Source of the DNA: Nematostella vectensis
Taxonomy: Eukaryota; Cnidaria; Anthozoa; Actiniaria; Edwardsiidae
Assembly (NCBI RefSeq): GCF_932526225.1
Contig: NC_064047.1
Coordinates: 8,483,994 to 8,547,993, forward strand
Reading direction: 5' to 3'
DNA: 64,000 nucleotides
Made by a program: the position numbers and the translations under genes. The notes beneath the pieces were generated by a model. It made no database searches. It was not told where the DNA came from and saw only the letters and a program-made list of their open reading frames with translations. Below are positions 46,007 to 58,573 of this stretch, piece by piece; within the stretch, counting starts at the first letter, position 1, and every line of letters begins with the position of its first letter.

Positions 46007-46618
46007 CTGTGTTATTTGATGAGATGAGTGTATATAGGGAAATGCAAAATCACTTTGAATAATCTATTATCTCTGCCCCGCCTCACATTATCAGGCATAA
46101 ATTCGATACCTATGGTTTGCATTTGAGTTTATTTTTCAACAGCAATGTCCAGTCTAGAACTACTATGTTTGAAAACATTGTACCAGAAATCAGATAAAAT
46201 CGATTGCTACATGATTAATAACCAAGGCAAAACCAGCTATGTATGTAGGCACATGTTCCAAAGCTAATGTTGTATTTTACGTGTTTCATTCATAGTTACT
46301 GTAAATATATAGTGCGTTACAATAAAAAGAAATTGGGTTGACTTCAAACTTTTCTTACCTGTTTGTGGAGTTGTTATTTACATCCCTGTGAAGTTTTGAT
46401 CCATTTGGGGAAATGCTCAATATTTTAATAAAATAATACTAGCAGCAATTTATTTATATTTTCCTTTACAAACTTATAAACAGATAAAACAGAGAAACCA
46501 TCAAACAAAGGGTTAGTGCTCAGCCAAGACAGTGGCTTCAAAGAAAAGGGAGTCTTGTATAATTGAATATGGGAAATGTGTCAACTGCCCCAGGCAAATC
46601 TATAAGAATATAGATTTA

Positions 46619-48544
46619 CCTTTGCTAAAAGGTGGAACCAGTGTTAATTCACCTCTTTTGGCACACAAACTTGAAATTAACTCCTGGATTGCTAGGGCTG
46701 TTTGGAAATAGAATTGAATGGCCAGCCAATCTACAGCTCAACCACTTTACTTCTCTGTGAGAACTTCTAGTATGTAAAAATGCAGCAATTTATGAACAGT
46801 GTCTTACTGTCTTTAGAAAATGATTTTCATTTTTTTGGAAAAGCTGAGCAATTGTCTGTTCGCCAGTTAATATAATGGACAAACTCAACACCGGATCGAG
46901 TAACAAAGGCTTTTATAAAACCGGAACGGGGTAACCGAAGACCAAAACAAGATGGCGGTCTAATAACACGAGAGCGAGCAGATCTCTGCGCGCGCATACA
47001 TAACTAAGTCAGCACCGCTAACTGGCGGTTGATGAAAATATAATTAATAAAAATGATATGTCCTAACAATATCTGAGGTCTCGGTTTGCAAAGTTTCTTG
47101 CCTCTGAATGTACCGTGAAATGTGTCATAAATAAACCTCATCACTCAAATCATTGCAAATTCAAGATTAAAAACAAAGGGGTCCAGAAATGGAAATAAAA
47201 TGAAACACAAGGTATAAATTTTATTTACCAACATTATCACATAAAGGTCTCAATCATAAGATCAGTCATTCTAAGTTTATTTTAAGAGAGATGTGGAGAA
47301 AAACCCTGGACGACCTTTAACAGCTATTGATTCTAGCAAAACAATTAGTGCTCATTATTCTCAAGGTAATGTCAGTTTATTTGGGTTAAATGCAGGGAGA
47401 CAATGTGTAGCTATGTCACTTAATAGTGCATTAATTCATAACACCACCTTGCAATAACATCCTCTTTGGACCTAGAAAAGATCATGAATGTTGAAAATGA
47501 CTTGTATACTATACTGTCTAGATTGTACAATCAAGACTTTTTAATATTAACAGAATTACCAGATTGAAAACATATTCGAACAATTATGAGATGCAAAATA
47601 AAGTCCCAGCTATAATGGTAATATACATGATACATCATCATCTAGTGTGGATTTTGAGTTTTGTATGCCGTTGGGAAATGATGTACAAATATTGATACAA
47701 GAGAACTATATGTTTATAATGACTGTTTAATGTAACACGTTAGCTATTTATTGCAAAGGTAATGGAGAATTCAAGGTCTTTTATTCTCATGAAAGAGATT
47801 TGTTTGGGTTACCACACCCTCAAGGCACTTGTGTACTTCTGCATGTTTACAATTATAATGATCTAGTGAGCTACTATCAGAAACTTTAAGGTGAAAATAA
47901 TATTCCATTTGAACTTAGAGGTGTGCGTGTTTGTGAAATGATACTCAATGATAATTTTGCACCAAATAATCAAGATTTTGACAATAATTGACCTAGCAGG
48001 AAAGATAAACATACTTGCAGTGACACTGATACAACTATTACGAATTTTACCATATGCAGTAGTCATGATATCACTCATTCTGCTTAATTATTTTATTGCA
48101 TATCTTATTCTATTATTAAACCATGTAGTTACTTAAAATCAGATACTTTGAATTATATTTCTGAGCAAAGGAAAAACCTGGCCGAATTAAGTCAAGAGTG
48201 TTTTACTTTTAATACCTTGCCACAAAAACTAAGCATTTATGACACAGAAGTCCTGATTGTTCATAACAATGAAAAGCATGAAAAACTTAACTGACTTAAA
48301 CAAGGAAGAATTGCAAAAAAAACCCACAAGTTTTGGACAGTCACAAACGTGCTCGCTGGGCACTCCATTTCCCGCCAAAACCACAGGGAGTCCAAATATG
48401 TAAGAGACGATTTTTAAGTAAAAGAGTAAGTAAAAGATGTTTCAGGACTGTACCATGTAGTGGGTACTGGGAGCACGAGTAGTTTTATGTTTGAATGTGC
48501 TATTTATCCAGCGCATCTTACAATCATATGCTATGACGTCCCTT
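46619..48544. other. Intergenic, nothing recognised
   Basis: A+T-rich sequence with only short chance frames. The 46.9-47.0 kb part has a G+C-richer stretch (agatggcggtctaataacac, ctctgcgcgcgcatac) that could be promoter-like, but no gene is attached to it. Confidence 0.4.
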
Positions 48545-50697
48545 GCTGGTTTAGAGCGCAAAGAGCTATTTTGTGAAATTTGAAATCACCAATTATTCTC
48601 ACTATTGAAAGGCTTGTCTATGCATACCTAAACTAAAAACTTATAAGCTGATGCCTGAACCTAATCAAAATAACTATCAATTACTGCGCAGCAAGGCTCC
48701 ACGAAATTTGAAAATCTTAATGGACTTTAAACAACTTTAAAGGAGCCTAGGGATAAAATATATTGGTTCATTTGATAATAACAAAACATTGACCAATCAG
48801 TATTCGAAGTGCACTGAGCTGGAAAAGAAAAGGTAATTTTAAATTAAAATGCCTCTGTGACTTAGTAGCAATTGTTCATTTTTAAAGTGAGAAAATTGGA
48901 CTTTAATGATTTAACAACGTCTTATGGGCAATATTCCAGCAGCAATACCCTTATTTGTTTAAATGTGAAGAAAGTGGATGAGAATGTACTAAGAAGGGAG
49001 GTCTAGCAAGTTTATTTCCGCACAACGTTCATATGCAAGGACGAGGACAAAAGTTTCAATGGTGATTTTGATTTCGAAGTTTTTCACACTATTTTTCTCT
49101 TTAATTCTTGTTTTTGAAAAGACTGTTATCACCTTAAGTTGATCAGGTCGCAAAAGCTTTTAACCTTTGGGTTCACGAGCTACTTTCTGCACTTCGCTTA
49201 ACTTCATTGTGCTAACTGAAAAAATTGCACAGCACAGCAATCTTGCAGATTGTTCTATACTATTGTCTCTCTTGGGATGAAACTGGGAGAAGGATGAACA
49301 CTGCTATAATTTTGTCGCTTTATTTCCACATTGAAAGAAAGCTAAAAATTATCTCGTTAATTTTGTTTATTCATATTTGAATAAACTTAAAAGGCCATTT
49401 GTGTCTGATATTGCCTATTTTTTTACACTTCAGCGCATCTCTTAGTTTTAGGATGCTGAGCTGGGTAAATGCTAATGAGCTGTGCGTCTGCTCTAGCTCG
49501 AAAATAAATAAACAAAAAATGACAATAAAAAAATATTTGCCTGAGTTTGAGCCCTTTGTTGTGGAGAGAAGTGAAATGATCCACACAGCGGCTACTGCTT
49601 GGAGTATTTGGAGTCTATCACTTCGACTGTTGCATTCCACCACAGGTTACCCAAGCTATATCAACTAAATTATTTGACCGTTTAGAGACAACAAATGTAT
49701 TTGTTACTTTATGCTAGATTTTTTTTCAAAAAAGGGGAATAAATTCCATCAATGTGTTGTAGCAGTTTTCGTTGTCTTTTATTATTAGGTTAAGAATCAT
49801 GGTCCCTTGGTTTTGAGCGCAAATAGCTGTTCTGTGAAATTTGAAATCACCAATTATTCTCACTATTGAAAGGCTTGTCTATGCATACCTAAACTAGAAA
49901 CTTATAAGCTGATGCCTGAACCTAATCAAAATAACTATCAATTACTGCGCAGCAAGGCTCCACGAAATTTGAAAATCTTAATGGACTTTAAACAACTTTA
50001 AAGGAGCCTTGGGCTAAATATATTGGTTCATTTGATAATAACAAATCCAATCAGTATTCGAAGTGCACTGAGCTGGAAAAGAAAAGGTAATTTTAAATTG
50101 AAATGCCTCTGTGACATAGTAGCAATTGTTCATTTTTAAAGTGAGAAAATTGGACTTTAATGATTTAACAACGTCTTATGGGCAATATTCCAGCAGCAAT
50201 ACCCTTATTTGTTTAAATGTGAAGAAAGTGGATGAGAATGTACTGAGAAGGGAGGTCTAGCAAGTTTATTTCCGCACAACGTTCATATGCAAGGACGAGG
50301 ACAAAAGTTTTAATGGTGATTTTGATTTCGGAGTTTTTCTGCACTATTTTTCTCTTCAATTCTTGTTTTTGAAAAGAATGTTATCAACTTAAGTTGATCA
50401 GGTCCCAAAAGCTTTTAACCTTTGGGTTCACGAGCTACTTTCTGCACTTCGCTTAACTTTATTGTGCTAACTGAAAAATTTGCACAGCGCAGCAATCTTG
50501 CAGATTTTTCCATACTATTGTCGCTCTCTGGATGAAACTGGGATAAGGATGAACACAGAATGCTATAATTTTGTTGCTTTATTTCCACATTAAAAAAAAG
50601 CTAAAAATTATCTAGTTATTTTTGTTTTTTTATATTTGAATAAATTCAAAAGGCCATTTGTGTCTGATATTCCCTATTTTTTTACACTTCAGCGCAC
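48545..50697. repeat. 0.9-kb direct duplication
   Basis: 48545-49438 and 49806-50697 are direct copies, offset about 1,260 bp and over 90 percent identical by eye (tgaaatcaccaattattctc at 48581 and 49842; ggccatttgtgtctgata near both ends). The 367 bp between them are unique. The second copy ends about 170 bp upstream of the secreted-protein start codon, so the duplicated block may include its promoter. There is no long open frame in either copy. Confidence 0.92.
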
Positions 50698-50868
50698 ATT
50701 TTAATTAAGAAATACTGATAGATATTTTGTGATCTTTAATTCAATTAAAGTTTTCACGCTTGGAGCCTTGAGCGGTGATTGGTTGTTATTCTGAAATGTC
50801 ATTTTTGCTACAAAAAGCTCTTTCTTTTCTGCATGATTCAGTTGAGGCCACAAAGCCAAACAAGCACT

Positions 50869-51603
50869 ATGTCCCGAGTGCTGGTGGTGGTTTTGGTAGC
50901 AGCGACGCTCATCCCTTTCGAGGGTGTGGCAGCGAAAGAGAAGTCAGATCTAAGCGACCACCAAGACACTGGTTTGAAGGGCCGCACAAAGTTCTTGGAT
51001 GCAGTTGGTAGATTGAGTCATAAGGACTTGTCAGCTGTAAAAAGCGATGCAAAGGCGGGCCTTGAAAAGCTTAACACAGGCCAAAGCTGGGCGCCGGAAT
51101 TGACATCCATTCAAATAGGAGGCCCCGACGAGGAAAATGATGCTCGCTCTGAGAAAGAGGAATTGAATAAAAATTCAATAGATTCTGAGCAAGATTCTGC
51201 AGGGAATGATAACGATAAGAAAGCTATGTCTGACAAGACCGATAAAGACTCTTTGCTACGGAGCAAAGAGCGGAAAGGTGCTGATTACGAAAACTCGCTT
51301 TATTCTTATCTGGCACCACAAGAACAAGGAAACGTTGGCAATGCTTTATCTGATGGCACGTTGCAAGTAATTCAAAGCCAAAAGACAGAACAAGATGCTG
51401 GTATTGATTCGCTTAGTTCGGGAGACGCTTTGAGTATGACCTCAAATGAAAGATTATTGAAAGAAAAAAAGAACCTGTTTGGGACTAGCTTTGACGGGAA
51501 AGATGATCAGAGTTATAAGGAAAATATCCCAAGTAAGTGCACGAATAATAATACACAAGCTATACCCACCTATCAAATGAATGAGGAAATAAGCGTAAAT
51601 TAA
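50869..51603 (+). CDS. Acidic secreted protein, family not recognised (possibly first exon only)
   Basis: I chose the start at 50869 because it begins a clear signal peptide (MSRVLVVVLVAATLIPFEG then VAAKEK). An upstream in-frame Met would bury it. The rest, about 220 residues, is strongly charged and low in hydrophobics (EENDARSEKEELNKNSIDSE; DNDKKAMSDKTDKDSLLRSK), with no cysteine until the last few codons. A strong donor, CCCAA|GTAAGTGC, lies at 51533 inside the frame, so the last 24 codons may be intron and the gene may continue in exons I cannot locate. Uninterrupted as drawn it gives 244 residues. It looks like a disordered extracellular or matrix protein. A few basic pairs (GLKGR) exist but there is no repeated peptide to suggest a neuropeptide precursor. 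Confidence 0.65.
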   Translation: MSRVLVVVLVAATLIPFEGVAAKEKSDLSDHQDTGLKGRTKFLDAVGRLSHKDLSAVKSDAKAGLEKLNTGQSWAPELTSIQIGGPDEENDARSEKEELNKNSIDSEQDSAGNDNDKKAMSDKTDKDSLLRSKERKGADYENSLYSYLAPQEQGNVGNALSDGTLQVIQSQKTEQDAGIDSLSSGDALSMTSNERLLKEKKNLFGTSFDGKDDQSYKENIPSKCTNNNTQAIPTYQMNEEISVN

Positions 51604-53659
51604 TAATACCCAGATACGAAAGGTTGCAACATTCTTGTTTATGTTCCTATTAACATGTACATGGCTTATGAAGGATTCAGCTATTTATATATTACCCATG
51701 GGGCACTGGGGCTACAGCGCATAGGATCTCGGGTGTAATTTTATTTGAAAAAGGTGCATAAAGACTAGACTCTTGATACTTTTGACTGTTCATTACTGCA
51801 AACAAACAAAAAACGCATTCGTTAGCGCATGTCTTTTATCAATAAAACAAACATAGATTTCTTTGCATGAACCGAAAAGACATTAAAGCATTGGATTGCA
51901 ATGGCAATCACCCCGCCGACTGTAACTGGTAGTTACGATGCTGTCGTTAAAGAGCCTGTGAGCGTACATCCCTCCTTCACGGCCAAAAAAGGGGGTCATT
52001 TCTTATTAATGATTCCTGTGGATCTCCCCGTGTCTTTGCCCATTGCGTCTTTGATTGCATTCTGGAAACCCTGGCATTTGGTACGTTACATAACTACGAA
52101 TTGGAAGTGCTGTTTTGAAAGCTGAATGGGAAACCGAAAGACGATGGTTAAACTTGTCGATGAAGTAGTATAGGGTAATAAATATGGACTCTCTTGAATC
52201 TAGCATGGAGAAGTCTGATAAAGGGAAATACAACTGTTTTTTTCTAATCGGCAGAATGCTTTTGTTCGTTCTGTCAGCGATAGAGATTGTCAAAACAATT
52301 CGTACAAATGAAATTCCCTGTTCTGTACCCTGTGAGCATGCCCTATTCTATTTTGGATCAAATTAGATTTAAACTTGGCACATTAAACAACAGAAGCAAA
52401 TCCTGTATCATGTAAATATTAAAAAAATAATGATACATTAAATCATTAGAAATTTATTTTACGGAAACGTCCATTTAACCAACGCGAACGATTGCTAATT
52501 ATGATATTGATAACAGACTTTTCCCGGTTAAAAGCTTTTCCTTTTACTTTCGACAAAGATTCAGGCACCTTAATTTAAAGCTTTTAGTATCTTCTTTCAT
52601 ATCTCAATAAGATTTTTCGAGTTCAAGGCCGTTACATAGTTGTGTTTGACAGCTATATATCGAAATTTGTTTTTACGACACAACATTCTTACAACGAACT
52701 GCCCAATCCATTATAAAAATTTTCCCGTTGAGAAATCTTTTTGCCGTTTATAGACCTAAATTCGAAAAATAATTTCGACCCCATAACCTTTAATACAATC
52801 TTGGTGCATTTATTTCCATGAAGAATAGTTAAAAGTAGCTTACAAATTATATTTATAACTTACTCTTTCGAAAGCAAAACATCATTCAGCAAACATGATC
52901 ATCAAAAAGGAAAAATATACTTCTAAGAAGAACCTCAAAAACAATTATCAGAAGCGTGTGTTGTTGTGATCGCTTTTGAGCGGGTTTCAAGTCGCGGGTG
53001 CGGGTTTCCAGGGTGCGGGTTTAAAAAAGCTATGGATTTGAAATTTTTGGTTTTAGTTTTTTTTTTTATTTTATTCATTTATTTTTTTTTTGGGGGGGAG
53101 GGGGTTGTTTTATTATTGTAATAATATTAAATTCTTTTTTGGCTCGCGAAAATCAAATATTCGAAGAAAAAAACATTGGAGAGCCGCAAATCAATTTTCG
53201 GTAAGTTGATGACAAATCTCCGAATAATCGGCTCGGCGCAGTTTGCGCCATCCGAAATTTCAGCATCCGAAAATTCCGAAAATTCCGCGAAGATAAGGGC
53301 TATTGTTTTCGACTTTCGTTTTAAATGAGCTCTTTCTGTAAACGTTCACAATCGGTTCAAGGCCGGTAATTCTAAACTCACGAAAGACAGACGCTGCTAG
53401 GGTAACCTAATTATAAGAAACATTACTTGTTCCCGTTAAGAGAATACAGTTCATTTTGAGTTGAGCCAGCGACCGCAGGGTATAGAAATATGGTATAGCT
53501 GTGCGACTTGGTTTTTGGTGGTCATCGCGCGGGTACCCTATGGTGTCACTCGCTAGTCAGTCAGCCGCACAACCAGGTCCCACTCGGCCCCAAACTGGCG
53601 ACAAATACAAGCACGGAGGAAGGAAAAAAGTTATTGTCGATTATGCGGAAACCAGTGCC
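51604..53659. other. Intergenic with family Q fragment
   Basis: No supported gene. 51975-52015 (cttcacggccaaaaaagggg, gtcatttcttattaatgatt) is a family Q fragment. 53040-53110 is T-rich then G-rich. The segment 53593-53648 (cgacaaatacaagcacggag, gaaggaaaaaag) recurs inverted at 57592-57647. Confidence 0.4.
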
Positions 53660-55908
53660 TGTCTGTGTTTTTACTGTACTCTAGTCCTTCGAAGATACAG
53701 TAAAAAGCAACTTGTTCAGCTTACAAGAGAAATGTTCCTTACCGAGGATAAAAAAAAACCAAAATGCAACCCTTATTGTCAATCTATGTTTTTGTTTATA
53801 TTGTTTGCATCTTGCATCTCATGTGTTTATTTTTTATTCAAATAGCTGCAGGAAATAGGTAAGATTACTTATGAGTAAATGGAGCTAAATGGCTTGATGA
53901 AAAGAAAGAAAGTTTTGTAATAAATAACTAATTGTTTTCACTCTTTTATCAACCAGGGACTACCTGAGGGCCAAAATGAATACTAAATACTAAAAGACAT
54001 TAGAATTGATAAACATGTCTTGGAGATAACAATATGGAGTTCTTATGCACTAGTCATTTGAAACCTTCACACCCAATGTCCCGGGAAAGGGTGGCGGATT
54101 AGACTGAAACCTTAAACAACTGTAATAAAAGCTCCCCACCCTTCGGAAACAAACTGTAGTCAAATGCCTACCTAGCTCAATGATAATAAACCCAAGCCTG
54201 TACTTGAGCACAACTTTGAAACATATCAAAATTTAGCGTGAGCAATTTTTCTAGACAAATTCTTTCGATTTTTTTCAGAAAACGCACTAAAAATATTGAT
54301 ATGGTGGAAGAGAGCCTCTGAGGAGAAATGCGACCGAACAGTGCATTTGGGGGTTTTAGTTAGAAGGCTGTTTTACTCAAAGTTTCTAAGCTGATCGCTA
54401 AACTTCGTAAATCAATCACATTAACATGATCATTTCTTAGAAATCTTGAAGATCGGACGTATTTGGTTCTTTCCTTCACCAAAATTTATCGCATTATTGT
54501 TCACAACAACACACAACAATTTCAATGGCGCATTTTACGCCTTTCTGGTCGTTTAAAGCTTCTATTTAAAATTATAAGATTAATTGTCACTGATGACCTC
54601 TTAGTTGGCTCACAGGGGTTTACCTTTGATCTAGCATACGGTTGATGTAACAAAGGCTGTCTGATCTGCAACCATAGCTAAAAATGGGCCTTCTAACTTT
54701 TTTTTTCACTAACCTTTTTGGAGCACTGCAACATGCACTGCGTGGTTTAAATTAGTTTTAAAACAAGAGGACTCTCTCGTTTTTAACCGTTTTAACCTGA
54801 CAAATTAGGGACTATGGGTCACATGACAGTTTGACATGACTCTTGTCATATGTTTACATTTTGATTTGATTCGCTTTTTTGAAAGCTGGTAAAACAACTT
54901 TCATAAATGAAACAGCCTACACTATCATATAAATGGCATTTTCCTTCTTCATGCGGAGTACCAGAAGGTTATCATGGCTGCTTACTCGTTTTAAAAAATG
55001 GCTAGAGGCCAGGGAAAATGATTTAGCTCGAATGTTTTGCCACATATCGAATTAAGTGTACCCTGGCATAGTTCTGCGGGATAAAAATATTTCGTTTGTT
55101 GTATTTTCCTCGCGAATTTCGACGGTATTTGAGTGCTACCGAAAATGGCGCCTCCAACCTTGTTTCTTTCCTTAGTAGGGGGAGAGAAGTCATATATACA
55201 ACAACAAGGCATGTTCTAAGTTGTAAGGCAATTTTATTGGCAATATTTCACAAAAAATCGCGACTTCAATCCACTCGTTTTACCTCTAAGAAGAACAGCC
55301 GATTCCAAGCTACGAACAAACTTCAAAACCATTGCCCGGGCTACCTGTGCGATGAACTAGCGCCATTATCTTGCAATCTTCGTTACCCGATACTCTCGTA
55401 TATTGGACGTCTCTGATTGGCTATTTTGAAGAATAGTAAACAGGATACCCGCCTTCGAGTTACCGTGACGCTCCTCCTTTTTATAAACCTTTCCCGGGTC
55501 CATGGGTGTGAAGGTTTCAAATAAGTAGCGCATAAGCACTCCCTACTGTTATCTTCAAGACATGTTCATAAATTCTCATTTCTTTTAGTCTTTAGCATTC
55601 ATCTTGGCCCTCAGGTAGTCCCTGGTTGATAAAAGAGTGAAAACAATGATTTATTTATTTCAAAACTTTCCTTCTTTTCATCAAGCCATTTACTTATAAG
55701 TAATCTTACTTATTTCCCGTACCTATTTAAATTAAAAATAAACACATGAGATGCAAGATGCAAACAATATAAACAAATACATATACAGACAATAGGGGGT
55801 TGCATTTTGGGTTTTATATCCTCGGTAAGGGACATTTTTTCTTGTAAGCTTAACAAGTTGCCTTACTGTATCTTTGAATGACTAAAGTACAGTAAAAACA
55901 CAGGATCA
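53660..55908. mobile_element. Fold-back element with ~430-bp inverted arms
   Basis: The left arm (53660-54090: gtgtttttactgtact through accctgagg-type words to cccgggaaagg) is found inverted at 55488-55908. Recognisable pairs include ctcatgtgtttattttt with aaataaacacatgag, gggactacctgagggcca with tggccctcaggtagtccc, and cttcacacccaatgtcccgg with cccgggtccatgggtgtgaag. The 1.4-kb spacer has no transposase. The arms differ by several small indels, so the element is not very recent. Confidence 0.85.
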
Positions 55909-57591
55909 GACAAGAACGGTCTTCTTGAGCTGTAACTTATATGACAAATGCAGGACGATATTGGTTAGCCTTAATGAAATATCTCAACACAATCAAGAAT
56001 AGAGATAGAACCAAGAATGTCAAAAGGAGGTGTTATGCTCAGATTACTCGTATTATAAGTATATTATTTGTAAGTTATACGCACGCATTCTCAAAGTAAA
56101 CAAAAAGGACAACAAAAAAGCTTTTTGTTTGTCGCTTGTTTGTCGGAGAATAGTTAGTGACCTCGCACTTCTTAAAAGATAAACTCCGGCCTTGTCAAAA
56201 TTGATTTTCCGCCTGATATTTCTCCTTAGCCTGCCGCCTACCTCACAAGAGCCAGTGCCTGTAATACCGATTCTCACTCCTTTCAGCTAAAATTAATGCT
56301 TTTCAGTTCTCCTTCTACTTACGCTTCTTTCGTGTTTTTAAGTCGTGGATAGCGAAGCTACTCAGGACTTTATTTCACTAATCGTCGACTCAAGTGTAAC
56401 CTATAGCCAATCATAACTATTCTAATATCACAACTTGTGGCCAATCAATGCAAACGTTTTAGGAAAAAGCCCGCGAATTGTCAGCGGTTTTCCAAACCAA
56501 AATGTCAAAAACAAACATGGCGGCCGTTGTTGAATTCTTTGAAGGTGGTGATGATTAAGACTATGATTTAACGTCATTCCTGCCTTTCTGGACAATACTA
56601 AATCGAGGCTCATCCGATAAATAGCTATCTGAATTTTTCGTTATCAGTTCAACTTTTACGATACTGTATATCATGGTGGTAAACACACTTACGAAACGCC
56701 ACTGGTAAGTCATTTCCACTTCCCGCTACTACTGCTGGCTGTTTCCCTAAATTCTTTGTTTATTTCTTGCATGCATACTTGCTGAATTAGCTCCAACACA
56801 TTCTTGCTTTTATAATTTAAGTTTCCGAATTTATCCGCACTTCGCTACGAGTAGCATTGTTTCCAATGTCTTCATGAATAACATTTCTAGCCTTCGTCTG
56901 TCAAGAGGAGTAATCAGTTTTTTAAATGTCTATAAGCAAAATCACCCAAGGAGGGCTAAAGGGCCCCTTTTCCATCAATGGTATCTGGGTCGACTGGTTG
57001 TCCCCAGGGAATCAATCAGATGGGCATTGACTTACCTGAAGCAGTTATTCCAACATCACAGTAGTAACATTGTTTACACTTGTCTAAGACAAAATACCCT
57101 ATGTGTAAATAAAGCCACAATAAAGCCAAGAAATTTATTGGTTTAGTCCATACTCTACATACCATTTTACCCTAAAGTGGGTTAAAATGCACCAAAACAA
57201 ATTACCATTTTATTATCCACGACTTTGCAAGGGCCTTGCACTTTGATTTTTTTATTTGTTGCTTGCTATTTACATGCCACGTTAAGTATTCGCATCGCGA
57301 GTATTTATCTTGTATTATCATTGTTTTGTATATGTGGTCGCCCGTTATCGTTCTCACACGTCAGCCTCCGCTGACCGCCCATTGCCGGATTAGCTCGCTA
57401 GAGTCAATTAAGTCATTTAAAGTTCAAGTAAAGTTGTGTTTGTGCTCGCTGAACTGTCTCTCGTCGGCACCGACTGACGGCCCTATCTTTTTGAGATATC
57501 TCAAATAAATCTTGGCGTGAATGAATATTAGTAGAACTCATCAAGTTGCAAAAATTTAGTTACAAAATTAGAGTAAAAAAGGCAATGGTTT
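55909..57591. other. Intergenic, nothing recognised
   Basis: Only short chance frames. A start-like context (acaaacatggcggcc near 56513) is followed by a stop after a dozen codons. I find no repeats longer than a few units. Confidence 0.35.
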
Positions 57592-57650
57592 TGGCATAAT
57601 CGACAAGAACTTTTTTCCTTCCTCCGTGCTTGTATTTTGTCGCCATTTTG

Positions 57651-57726
57651 GGGATGATGATGATGACGACGACGACGACGGCGGCGGCGGCGACGACGAC
57701 GATGATGATGATGATGATTATGATGA
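57651..57726. repeat. Symmetric graded triplet array GAT-GAC-GGC-GAC-GAT
   Basis: On the plus strand the triplets run as blocks of GAT, then GAC, then GGC, then GAC, then GAT, with one TAT interruption near the right end. It abuts the broken end of the second retrotransposon fragment on the minus strand. Confidence 0.9.
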
Positions 57727-58573
57727 TACTCAGGGATTCTGGATAGGCAAGGGAAAGGGTTTCATCATAAGAGGTATTAGGGAAAATGATGTGGAGGGCT
57801 TTCCTTTGCACCATCTCAATGAGATCAGCTAAGTGTTCTGCAGAGCGGCCCATACAGGCAACGCGTATTCAAGGACCGGACGGATAACTGCACAGTATAC
57901 GTTGATTAAATCTAACGGGGGAAGGCCACTCCTCTTGAGTATCATGAGACCATAAAGGCGTTTGACGGCCTTCCCGTGGATGTAATTGACGTGGTTGGTC
58001 CACGATGATAAATCACTGGATATAATAATACGTACGTAATTATACGTAATATCGTACAATTGATCTGCATTTTAAAAACTCAATAATCATCTCCTTACAT
58101 TTCCTAGTGTTGAGGCGCATATTGCGTTCGGCGGCATACCTATTTAAGTCTTCGGCAATAAATTGGTAGATAGGAATAAGTTCAAAGATGGTAGCATTAT
58201 CCACGTATCTCAGTCTGTAGTTTCAGTCGTTAGCAAGCCTGTTTACTAATACGGCGAGAAACAGAGGTGCCAGCTTGGTTCCTTGAGGGATTCCACCCCG
58301 AGAGGAGATTGGCGAGGAGATGGCAACACCAATTCTGTCTCTTTGTTGACGGTCTTTTAGAAAAGCCTTGATCCAGCGAATAAGGGCCTTGTGTACACCC
58401 AAGAGTTCATTGAGTAGCGCACGGTGATCTACGAGGTCAAAGCTAAAGTCAGTATAGAAGATCCTCACGTAGTTATCCCTTTTGTCCAGAGACTCGAGAA
58501 TTACGTGAAGAAAGTAGACGAGCGCATTAATTGTCGATTTGCCAGCCACGGTAAATTGCTTTGACTGTTGCAA
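57727..58573 (-). pseudogene. Non-LTR retrotransposon reverse transcriptase fragment (element B)
   Basis: On the minus strand successive frames give RT blocks in order: YTDFSFDLVDH (motif A region), RGGIPQGTKLAPLF (motif B), a YVDN at the place of the catalytic YVDD, then SSWTNHVNYIHGKAVKRLYG, VYCAVIRPVLEYALPVWAAL and ADLIEMVQRKALHIIFPNTS. Stops and frame changes interrupt it. It resembles CR1-like LINEs common in aquatic animals. The 5' half is missing. The 3' end is lost at the triplet array. Confidence 0.88.

Larger units (their letters stand above)
43755..46618. mobile_element. 2.9-kb segment bounded by ~200-bp inverted repeats
   Basis: 43755-43960 (ttaaatctatattcttttag, gccactgtcttggctga, accctttgtttcatggtttc) is found inverted at 46425-46618 (gaaaccatcaaacaaagggt, tcagccaagacagtggc, aatatagatttacc). 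Similarity is about 80 percent by eye. The interior has no transposase I recognise and contains the nested hAT-type sequence at 45364-46006, so this is a composite or fold-back element. Confidence 0.65.

Noticed and set aside
48545-50697. Pair of long terminal repeats
   Set aside because: The 0.9-kb direct copies enclose only 367 bp, with no primer-binding site, polypurine tract or clear target duplication; tandem segmental duplication is simpler.
57626-57832. Poly-Asp open frame on the plus strand
   Set aside because: It is the translation of the GAT/GAC triplet array.
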